Source of the DNA: Methylococcus sp. UBA6136
Lineage (GTDB): Bacteria > Pseudomonadota > Gammaproteobacteria > Methylococcales > Methylococcaceae
Length of the DNA stretch: 20,303 bases
Assembly (NCBI GenBank): GCA_002423305.1
Contig: DIVI01000175.1
Location: 1-20,303 of the forward strand
Reading direction: 5' to 3'
The position numbers were made by a program, and so were the translations under genes. Shown here in pieces: positions 13,663 through 20,303 of this stretch (positions are counted from its first letter, which is position 1; every line of letters starts with the position of its first letter). Under the pieces are notes generated by a model. It had not been told where the DNA came from. It saw nothing but the letters and a program-made list of their open reading frames with translations, and ran no database searches.

Positions 13663-15240
13663 ATGACAGTGCCTGACTTGGGCAATAGGGCTTCCCAGCC
13701 ACCCTCGCATGAGCGGGTGGACGAATTGATCCGAAACGCCGTATTCAATCTGACGGCCGATCTCTCCATCAAGGAACGACATCACCGGTTTCTCGACCTC
13801 TTCTCTGCCTTGACCGGCAATCAGGCCTGTGCGCTGTTGCGCTTCCAGGAGGGTGTGCTGGTTCCGGTGGCCATCCGAGGATTGTCGCCGGAGGTCATGG
13901 GGCGTGTCTTTCGGCCGCAGGACCATCCTCGCCTGGCTGCGATCATCGATGCCAGGGCCCCGGTTCGCTTTCCGCTGGGAGATGATCGACCAGACCCCTA
14001 TGACGGGCTGCTGCTGGGGGACGAGAGTGCCCGTCTGCCGGTCCATGCCTGTCTGGGGTGCAGTCTCTATAACGAAAGCCGCTTGTTTGGTGTGTTGACA
14101 GCCGATGCCTTGCAGCCGGGGTTGTTCGATGGCATCGAGGATCATGTGCTGCAGGTGTTCGCTGCCATCGCCACGGTGGCCCTCAGGAATGAAACCTACA
14201 TCAACGCGCTGGAGATGCTGGCGGAACATCGGGGTCAGGTTGCCGCCGAGCTGGTGAGCGAGGCGTTGCAGCGGAGTCATCCCGTTCTGGGTGAGAGCCA
14301 GGCGATGTGCGATCTTGATCGCGAGATCGATATTGTGGCCCGCTCGGACCTCACAGTGTTGCTGATGGGCGAGACCGGCGTGGGCAAGGAGGTGTTGGCC
14401 CGGATCATCCACTCACGTTCGCTTCGTTCACGGCAGCCACTGGTGCATGTCAATTGCGCCGCACTGCCGGAATCGTTGGCGGAGAGTGAGTTGTTCGGGC
14501 ATGTCCGGGGGGCATTCACCGGAGCCGCCAGTGACCGTGCCGGAAAGTTCGAGTTGGCGGAGGGCGGCACCCTGTTCCTGGACGAGGTGGGTGAGCTGCC
14601 GCTGGCGGTGCAGGCCAAGTTGCTGCGGGCGGTGCAGTTTGGCGAAATCCAGCGGGTGGGTTCGGATCGCGCTCATCGGGTCGATGTCCGTATCATTGCC
14701 GCCACCAATCGCCTATTGCCGACGGAGGTCAGGGAGGGCCGATTCCGCGCTGACCTGTATCACCGGCTGAGCATGTATCCCCTCCACGTGCCGCCGTTGC
14801 GGGAAAGAGGCGGGGATATCGCCATACTGGCGGGGCATTTTCTCGAGCAAGCCCGTATTCGGCTCGGGCTGAAGCAACTCGCCATGACGCCCGTCGCCCT
14901 CAAGCTGCTGGAATCCTATAGCTGGCCCGGCAATGTACGCGAACTGGAGCATGTCATGCTGCGCGCCGCCTTGCGGGCCGCGGATGGGTGTGATGCCGTC
15001 GCCGTGATCGAGCCGGAGCACCTTGACGGATGGCGTAACGCGGGCGAATCGGCCGAGCCGTCAGGGTCGCATGCGGCGCCGATGGGTGGCACGCTGTCAG
15101 AACGTGTCGATGCGTTTCAGGCCCGGCTGATTCAATCCGCGTTGGCTGACGCCGGTGGCAACTGGGCCGATGCCGCGCGCCGTCTTGGGGTGGATCGGGG
15201 TAACCTGCACCGGCTGGCGAAACGCTTGCGCATGAAATAG
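13663..15240 (+). CDS. norR: NO-responsive sigma-54-dependent transcriptional activator NorR
   Basis: The 525-residue protein has the NorR layout. The N-terminal GAF domain (about 20-190) binds NO at a non-haem iron; the likely ligands Asp111, Asp114 (PDPYDG), Cys130 (VHAC) and Asp148 (TADAL) are at positions equivalent to E. coli NorR Asp96, Asp99, Cys113 and Asp131. The AAA+ domain has Walker A GETGVGKE (236-243), the GAFTGA loop that contacts sigma-54 (283-288) and Walker B TLFLDEVGE (303-311). The C-terminus is a Fis-type DNA-binding helix-turn-helix (about 480-525). ATG 13663 is the first start codon after an in-frame TAG at 13633. A weak TTGACC/TAGGGT pair at 13593-13621 could be its own promoter. 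The gene is divergent from the haemoglobin-reductase pair, the expected target. A NO reductase gene (norV or norB) is not in the window. Confidence 0.95.
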   Translation: MTVPDLGNRASQPPSHERVDELIRNAVFNLTADLSIKERHHRFLDLFSALTGNQACALLRFQEGVLVPVAIRGLSPEVMGRVFRPQDHPRLAAIIDARAPVRFPLGDDRPDPYDGLLLGDESARLPVHACLGCSLYNESRLFGVLTADALQPGLFDGIEDHVLQVFAAIATVALRNETYINALEMLAEHRGQVAAELVSEALQRSHPVLGESQAMCDLDREIDIVARSDLTVLLMGETGVGKEVLARIIHSRSLRSRQPLVHVNCAALPESLAESELFGHVRGAFTGAASDRAGKFELAEGGTLFLDEVGELPLAVQAKLLRAVQFGEIQRVGSDRAHRVDVRIIAATNRLLPTEVREGRFRADLYHRLSMYPLHVPPLRERGGDIAILAGHFLEQARIRLGLKQLAMTPVALKLLESYSWPGNVRELEHVMLRAALRAADGCDAVAVIEPEHLDGWRNAGESAEPSGSHAAPMGGTLSERVDAFQARLIQSALADAGGNWADAARRLGVDRGNLHRLAKRLRMK

Positions 15241-15302
15241 ACGGTCGGACGCTGTGATGTCGGGCGAACGCGCCGGCCATAGAAACGATTTCCTGTGGGA
15301 TT

Positions 15303-17324
15303 ATGAAACTGATACAGAATGGATTGGGCGAATACCGGAGAGATATCGATGGTCTCCGCGGGATCGCCGTACTTTCGGTGGTGATCTATCACGCCTTTCC
15401 GCGGTTCATCAAAGGTGGCTTCATCGGCGTTGATGTCTTTTTTGTCATCTCCGGCTATCTGATTTCAGAAATCATCCTCAGAGAATCCGCGGCGGGGGTG
15501 TTCTCCTATGTGGATTTTTATGCGCGCCGCGCCAGAAGGCTGTTTCCGGCCTTGATTCTGGTTTTGCTGGTTTCACTGGCGGCGGGATGGCTTGTCCTGT
15601 GGTCCGCGGAATATCGTTCGCTGGGACAGGGTGTGGCCGCGGGTGCGGGGTTTGTGGCCAATCTGCTGCTTTACGGGCAATCCGGGTACTTTGATGTCAC
15701 GGCACATGAGAAACCATTGCTGCATCTCTGGTCGCTGGGGGTTGAGGAGCAGTTTTATCTGGTCTGGCCGACCCTGCTCATTCTGACCCATCGCTGGCGT
15801 GCCCTTTGGTTGGTAGCGCTGTTAGGGCTGGTTTCATTTCTGTTTTGCGTAAAAGTCAGCGGCACGCAGCAGCCCACCGCCTTTTACCTTCCGATGTATC
15901 GGTTTTGGGAATTCATGATCGGTTTTGCCGTCTGCCGGATGGGCCGAAGTGCCCGGGCGATGCACTGGCGGAATTTGTCTTTCGGGTCGGGGCGGCTGGC
16001 CCTGACGGTGGCGGATTTGCTGTCCGTGATCGGCCTGCTGGGCCTGGGTGTCGGCTATGCGGTCATTGATCAGGGGAAGCCCTTCCCCGGGATGGCCGCG
16101 GCGTTACCGACTCTGGCTGCGGGGTTGCTGATTTTTTCCGGAGACCAGGCGCTCGCCAATGCCCGGGTGCTGGGGGCGCGAGGGCTGGTCTATTTTGGCT
16201 TGATCAGTTACCCGCTGTATTTGTGGCACTGGCCGCTGATGTCATTCGAGTACCTGATGGATTACGGCGATCGGACCCGTGTCGTCAGTCTCGTTCTTAT
16301 TGGTCTCGCATGGCTGCTGTCCGACATGACCTGGCGCTGGATCGAACGACCCGCCCGCAGAACAAGGGCCCGCTGGTTGCCGCTAAATCTGTTTGTCGGG
16401 CTTTGTCTGGTCGGGGTCGCGGGCGGGTATGTAGCGTGGCAGCGGGGTCTGCCGGCACGGCTTGATGAAAATGCCGGGGATCTAGAAAAGGCAAGGCAAT
16501 TGACCTGGAGCATGTCCGGCTGGGAAAAGTCATGTCCGCAGGGCATTGCGAATTCTCATGGGGTCGAGGTGATTTGCGAGCGTTTTCCCCCGGGCCGGCA
16601 GGGCGGGCAGTCCGTGCTGTTGTTGGGTGACAGCCATGCCATGGCCTTTGCTGAAGCGCTCAATCAGGCGCGCGATGTAGAGGGTCTGGATTTTGCCGGA
16701 CAAATCATCGCCAAGGGCGGATGCATGCCCTTGGCGTGGGTAGAAAAAATCCATGCCGTTCAGGAGTGCCATCCCTTCTACGTCTCGGCTTATGACTATG
16801 CCGTTAGTGATTCATCGATAGAGACGGTCATTCTGGTAGGGCGCTGGGCCGCCAGATTCCACGGTTCCGGTTTCGGCATCGACACCAAGCGCCATGATTT
16901 CAGGGATGTCAGGCGTGATCGGGGGGAGCGCCAGGAGCAGTTGTTCAGCCGAACCCTGCGCGAGACGATCGAGCGTCTGCATACGGCGGGAAAGAAAACC
17001 ATCTTCGTCCATCAGGCGCCGGAGCTTGGTTTCAACACCAAGGCCTGTCTGCCGCGTCCTTTCAGCTTCAAGCCGGTCCACGCATGCAGCATTGAGCGGT
17101 CCCAGGTGGAGATGCGGCAAGCTGCTTATCGGGAGGTGGTGAGGGAGATTCTGGCCGATTACCCCGACGTTCGGGTGCTCGATCCCATGGATGAGTTCTG
17201 CGATGAAAACAAGTGCTATGGCCGCCGCGAGGGCGATTACCTGTATACCGACAACAATCACCTGTCGGATACCGGAGCCAGGCGTTTGGGGGCCGGGCTT
17301 GCCCGGCTCATCAAGCAACCCTAG
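15303..17324 (+). CDS. Acyltransferase-3/SGNH surface O-acyltransferase
   Basis: The 673-residue protein is an OafA/YrhL-type transmembrane O-acyltransferase fused to a periplasmic SGNH domain. It is likely to O-acetylate lipopolysaccharide, exopolysaccharide or another surface glycan. The N-terminal Arg19-x10-His30 (in GLRGIAVLSVVIYH) is the conserved catalytic pair. About ten membrane helices follow to residue ~390, including HLWSLGVEEQFYLVWP and GLISYPLYLWHWPL. The SGNH part has GDSH at 442-445 and the catalytic Asp/His pair in DNNH (650-653). ATG 15303 is preceded by a weak purine stretch (TGTGGGATT). The gene begins 62 bases after norR on the same strand, so readthrough is possible, but there is no functional link to NO. 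17325-17427 is a short gap with nothing notable. Confidence 0.93.
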   Translation: MKLIQNGLGEYRRDIDGLRGIAVLSVVIYHAFPRFIKGGFIGVDVFFVISGYLISEIILRESAAGVFSYVDFYARRARRLFPALILVLLVSLAAGWLVLWSAEYRSLGQGVAAGAGFVANLLLYGQSGYFDVTAHEKPLLHLWSLGVEEQFYLVWPTLLILTHRWRALWLVALLGLVSFLFCVKVSGTQQPTAFYLPMYRFWEFMIGFAVCRMGRSARAMHWRNLSFGSGRLALTVADLLSVIGLLGLGVGYAVIDQGKPFPGMAAALPTLAAGLLIFSGDQALANARVLGARGLVYFGLISYPLYLWHWPLMSFEYLMDYGDRTRVVSLVLIGLAWLLSDMTWRWIERPARRTRARWLPLNLFVGLCLVGVAGGYVAWQRGLPARLDENAGDLEKARQLTWSMSGWEKSCPQGIANSHGVEVICERFPPGRQGGQSVLLLGDSHAMAFAEALNQARDVEGLDFAGQIIAKGGCMPLAWVEKIHAVQECHPFYVSAYDYAVSDSSIETVILVGRWAARFHGSGFGIDTKRHDFRDVRRDRGERQEQLFSRTLRETIERLHTAGKKTIFVHQAPELGFNTKACLPRPFSFKPVHACSIERSQVEMRQAAYREVVREILADYPDVRVLDPMDEFCDENKCYGRREGDYLYTDNNHLSDTGARRLGAGLARLIKQP

Positions 17325-17427
17325 CGGTGCCGGTCTGGCCGGCCCTGCCGGGCGTATTCGTTAGTGGGGGGCGTTGAATGAGGTGGAACCCTGAAACTGT
17401 CGGCCGTCCCTGGCCATAAGCTCCGGC

Positions 17428-17925
17428 CTATTTGCTGAACAGGCTTTTGCGGAGGGTATCGGAGGCCTGGATGACGGCGTCGGACAACTCGTCGGTGACA
17501 TCCATTTGCTTCAGTGAATCCCGCAGGTGATTGAAGATTACGTCGAAGTGCTGGTTCTTGAAGCCCTTGTCGAAGAAGTCGGCAAAGGTTTTGCGCAAAT
17601 CCGGCGACTCCGCTCCCTCTTCGCCATCTCCTTCGCCACGCAGGGCAACGGTCAGGAAGGATTTGTGCCTGTCGCCCTGGTCGGCACGGCTGACGCCGAA
17701 CATGAAATGGTTGATGCGCGGGTCCGCCATCAGTTTTTCGGTCAAAATCTCGACGGCATTCTGAATGGCCTCGTCGCCGCCGAGCTGTTCGCACAGGGAT
17801 GCGGCGATACTTTGAGCGGCTGGGGTGGATTGAGTATCGGGTTTGGTTTTTTTCGCTCCGCCGCCCTTGGTGCGGGGGGATTTGGCGGGGGCTTCCTCGA
17901 CCTTGATTTCGGTGTCTTCGCTCAT
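17428..17925 (-). CDS. Truncated-globin-fold protein lacking the haem-binding His (probably haem-free)
   Basis: The 165-residue protein starts at ATG 17925 after AGGAGA, 5 bases upstream. Residues 1-38 are a charged Lys/Pro/Ala-rich tail (EAPAKSPRTKGGGAKKTKPD). From residue 43 it aligns well by eye with the globin at 12916: SLCEQLGGDEAIQNAVEI, ADPRINHFMFGV, KSFLTVAL and NQHFDVIFNHL. The proximal haem ligand (His79 in that globin) is replaced by Phe114, the B10 Tyr by Thr62 and the E11 Gln by His87; the PHNYTG loop is replaced by an acidic stretch (GEGDGEEGAE). The fold is probably kept without usual haem binding. A haem bound through His87 or another residue cannot be excluded. It is on the same strand as priA and the rhomboid gene, with a weak -10-like TATAAA at 17958-17963. 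The role is not known. Confidence 0.8.
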   Translation of the reverse strand: MSEDTEIKVEEAPAKSPRTKGGGAKKTKPDTQSTPAAQSIAASLCEQLGGDEAIQNAVEILTEKLMADPRINHFMFGVSRADQGDRHKSFLTVALRGEGDGEEGAESPDLRKTFADFFDKGFKNQHFDVIFNHLRDSLKQMDVTDELSDAVIQASDTLRKSLFSK

Positions 17926-18064
17926 CGGGTTCTCCTCATAGTCGGTTCTGATTCGTTTTTATACGGATACCCGGGGTGCGGCATATCCGGTCCAGATGTA
18001 TGGTTTTGGGAAACTGAACGCGAACCATTTTTCCAGAATTTGCAAGGGGGCTCTAGTCCCCGGT

Positions 18065-18820
18065 TTATCTCCAGGGTCGTGAGGGTGGACGATCATGGCG
18101 AAGGTGGTCTGCCAACAGTTCCTGCCTTGCCATGGGTCTGACCAAAAGGACGCCGGCGATAAAGCCTCCGGCATGGGCCCAGAAAGCTACGCCGCCGCCG
18201 GCATCCTGCAGGGCGGGTATCCCCGAGGCCAGTTGCAGGAAAAACCAATAGCCGAGCATCGCGAAAGCGGGCACCGCGAAGGTGGTCGCGTAGAAGCCAA
18301 GGAAAAGGAAGGTGATGATGCGGGCGTGCGGATACAGGCGGGCGTAGCCCCCCATCACGCCGCCAATGGCGCCTGAGGCCCCTACCATGGGAATGGCGGC
18401 GGACGGATTGGATATGATCTGGGCGCTGGCAGCGGCCAGCCCGCAGAGCAGATAGAACACCCAGAAACGGCAGGGTCCCATGGCGTCTTCGACGTTGTCG
18501 CCAAATACCCAGAGAAACCACATGTTGCCGATCAGGTGGAACCAGCCACCATGCAGGAACATATGAGTCACGAGGGTGAGCACGGAGGCGTTGGGTTCCA
18601 GCCGGCAGGCGAGGCCCTCGCCCAGCGGCACGAGCGCGCCCGGTAGGGCGGTATGCAGGAGTTCTCCCGGAATCAGCCCCCAGTCACAGAGCGATTGCGC
18701 CAACTGGGTTCCTTCGCCAAAGCCCTGCACCAGCGCCCAAGCGGCCACATTGAAGACAATGACGGACATGACGGCCAACGGGGTCCGAAGGGTGGGGTTC
18801 TCGTCTCGTAGCGGAAACAT
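18065..18820 (-). CDS. Rhomboid family intramembrane serine protease
   Basis: The 251-residue inner-membrane protein has about six hydrophobic spans. The catalytic Ser149 is in GASGAIGG and the His216 is in FWAHAGGF. The HxxxN element HMFLHGGWFHLIGNM (86-100), which helps form the oxyanion hole, is intact, so it should be an active protease cleaving transmembrane substrates. The substrate is unknown. The C-terminal tail (about 231-251) is hydrophilic and Arg-rich. ATG 18820 has a fair GAGG ribosome site. priA lies 104 bases upstream on the same strand and the haem-free globin 139 bases downstream, with a GGGG-N7-CCCC hairpin (about 18046-18060) between. The gap with priA contains a 7-bp hairpin. 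Confidence 0.93.
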   Translation of the reverse strand: MFPLRDENPTLRTPLAVMSVIVFNVAAWALVQGFGEGTQLAQSLCDWGLIPGELLHTALPGALVPLGEGLACRLEPNASVLTLVTHMFLHGGWFHLIGNMWFLWVFGDNVEDAMGPCRFWVFYLLCGLAAASAQIISNPSAAIPMVGASGAIGGVMGGYARLYPHARIITFLFLGFYATTFAVPAFAMLGYWFFLQLASGIPALQDAGGGVAFWAHAGGFIAGVLLVRPMARQELLADHLRHDRPPSRPWR

Positions 18821-18900
18821 GGCGGCCTCGCTCGGTTGGGCGGTAATTGGTTAGGCGGGAGGGTGTCGCGCAAAGTAGGGCATGTTACCGCGAAAGCTCT

Positions 18901-18917
18901 GCTGACCTGCGGTCAGC
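18901..18917. terminator. GC-rich hairpin downstream of priA
   Basis: GCTGACC (18901-18907) and GGTCAGC (18911-18917) form a perfect 7-bp stem with a TGC loop. It is 7 bases past the priA stop. There is no clear T tract on either strand, so it may be a weak or Rho-aided terminator. Confidence 0.35.
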
Positions 18918-18924
18918 GGCTTCC

Positions 18925-20303
18925 TCAAAAGAGATCGACCGGGTCGACGTCGACCGACCAGCGCACCTTGCGGGCCAGTTCGGTTTCGGATGCGGTTGGT
19001 ATCAGGCGATCGAGCAGGGCGTGAAGTGAGCCGCGACGGTCTGACTGCAGAAGCAATTGCCAGCGGTAGCGATTGCCACGGCGCGCCAGCGGGGCGGGCA
19101 CCGGCCCCAGTACATCCACCGTCTTCTCGCCGAGGCGACTGGCGTGTCCCGCCACGGTGTCCAGAAATTGCTGGGCCATGCGGCTATCCAGCGCATCGGC
19201 CCGCCAAAGGGCCTGATGGCTGAAAGGGGGCAGGCCTGTCTCCTGCCGTTCCAGCAGGCAGGCGCGGGCAAAGTCCGGGTAGCCGTTCCGCACCAAGGCC
19301 AGCAGCAGCGGATGCGCCGGATGGCGGGTCTGCAGAATCACGGTGCCGGGTTTTTCCTCGCGACCGGCCCGGCCCGCGACCTGAATGATCAATTGCGCGG
19401 TCCGCTCGCCTGCCCGGAAGTCGTTGCTGTAAAGCCCGGCATCCACGTCCAGGATGCCGACGAGGGTGACGCCGGGGAAATGATGCCCCTTGGCCAGCAT
19501 CTGGGTGCCGATCAGGATATTGATCCGGCCGGCATGAATCTCCTTGAGCGCCCGCTCCAGCGAACCTTTACGACGGGTGCTGTCGCGGTCGATGCGCGCC
19601 ACTCGTGCCTTCGGGAATAATTCATTCAGCACCGCCTCGACCCGCTCCGTACCCAGTCCCAGCGGCTGGAGGGCCGTTTTTCCGCAGTTCGGGCAGGCCG
19701 GAGGAATGGGCTGTTCCAGCCCGCAATGATGGCAGCGCAGCCGGCGTTCATGGGCATGAATCACCAGATGCGTGTCGCAGTGCCGGCACGGTGCCACCCA
19801 GCCGCAGTCATGACAAATCAAGGTCGGAGCGTACCCGCGGCGATTGACGAACAGCAGGGCCTGCTCGCCCCGGTCCAGCGCGTCGGTAATTTGGCCGGCA
19901 AGCTGGGCGGAGATGCCTTCATTCAGCCGCTGGGCGCGAATGTCCAGTACCTGAAAGCGGGGCGTAGCAGCATTGCCGGCGCGATAGGGCAAGTCGAGCA
20001 GACGATAGCGGCCCAGCTGCACGTTATGCAGGCTTTCCAGCGAAGGAGTAGCCGAGCCCAGCAGGATCGGCACCTCGGCAAATCGCGCGCGCATGACAGC
20101 GACATCTCGTGCCGAAAAGCGAAAACCCTCCTGCTGTTTAAACGAACTGTCATGTTCCTCGTCCAGAATGATCAGGCCGAGTAACTGAATTGGCGTGAAG
20201 ACGGCCGAGCGGGTGCCCAGCAGAATGGCCGATTCGCCACGCTGCATCGACAGCCAGGCGCGGCGGCGTACGCCATCTGCCAGCGCCGAATGAAAGGTGG
20301 CGA
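18925..20303 (-). CDS. priA: Primosomal replication restart helicase PriA (N-terminal part beyond the window)
   Basis: The frame is open to the right edge of the window and reads ATFHSALADGVRRRAWLSMQRGE there, so the protein continues upstream; the internal ATG at 20247 is not the start. About 459 residues are visible. They hold the helicase region after motif I: GTRSAVFTP, DEEHDSSFKQQ (Walker B, motif II), LLGSATPSLES (motif III), and the later VAGRAGR (motif VI). A Zn-binding insert has eight Cys (CHDCGWVAPCRHC and CHHCGLEQPIPPACPNC), used for primosome assembly. PriA restarts stalled replication forks by loading DnaB. Downstream genes on the same strand are the rhomboid and the haem-free globin. 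Confidence 0.97.
   Translation of the reverse strand, partial: ATFHSALADGVRRRAWLSMQRGESAILLGTRSAVFTPIQLLGLIILDEEHDSSFKQQEGFRFSARDVAVMRARFAEVPILLGSATPSLESLHNVQLGRYRLLDLPYRAGNAATPRFQVLDIRAQRLNEGISAQLAGQITDALDRGEQALLFVNRRGYAPTLICHDCGWVAPCRHCDTHLVIHAHERRLRCHHCGLEQPIPPACPNCGKTALQPLGLGTERVEAVLNELFPKARVARIDRDSTRRKGSLERALKEIHAGRINILIGTQMLAKGHHFPGVTLVGILDVDAGLYSNDFRAGERTAQLIIQVAGRAGREEKPGTVILQTRHPAHPLLLALVRNGYPDFARACLLERQETGLPPFSHQALWRADALDSRMAQQFLDTVAGHASRLGEKTVDVLGPVPAPLARRGNRYRWQLLLQSDRRGSLHALLDRLIPTASETELARKVRWSVDVDPVDLF

Noticed and set aside
17980..17994. TGGACC...TGCC upstream of the haem-free globin as a sigma-54 promoter
   Set aside because: The GG and GC elements are one base too close and the sequence departs from TGGCAC/TTGC, so it would not be a functional -24/-12 element.

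Overview
The window looks like chromosomal DNA from a moderately GC-rich gammaproteobacterium. The main reasons are the ftsE-ftsX-rpoH order, an RpoH whose start and RpoH box match the family closely, a NorR/sigma-54 regulatory region, PriA, and trailing Wzx- and OafA-type envelope genes. I cannot name the genus. There are no rRNA or tRNA genes, no CRISPR array and no intact insertion sequence that I can see.

Layout. 1-806 (+) is the 3' end of a secreted or surface protein with Cys-rich and Ig-like repeats, followed by two intrinsic terminators. 1038-2456 (+) is a beta-CASP metallo-beta-lactamase-fold ribonuclease, convergent with a Lon-like AAA+ protease (2506-4944, -). Next come a small conserved protein (-), two perfect hairpins, and the block ftsE-ftsX-rpoH (all -). 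A perfect CIRCE operator lies just upstream of rpoH, so HrcA probably controls this sigma factor. Divergent from ftsE is a Wzx-like flippase (+). After that come a DUF2721 membrane protein (-), an EcsC-family protein (+), a frameshifted Fic-family remnant (+), and a short poorly explained stretch.

The most interesting part is 11918-15240. A group I truncated haemoglobin and a ferredoxin/FAD/NAD(P)H reductase are adjacent on the minus strand, divergent from norR. The intergenic region carries a full-consensus -24/-12 promoter, a full-consensus IHF site and two GT-N7-AC NorR-type sites, in the order expected of an enhancer-driven promoter. I read this as a nitric-oxide-induced, two-gene (split) NO dioxygenase, in which the globin and reductase halves of a flavohaemoglobin are separate proteins and the reductase also has a 2Fe-2S domain.

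From 15303 there is a large acyltransferase-3/SGNH surface O-acyltransferase (+). It is followed by a minus-strand series that reads priA (5' end beyond the window), a rhomboid protease, and a second truncated-globin homologue. That homologue has lost the proximal haem-binding His (Phe114 instead) and the distal Tyr (Thr62 instead). It is therefore probably a haem-free globin-fold protein with a charged, Lys/Pro/Ala-rich N-terminal tail.
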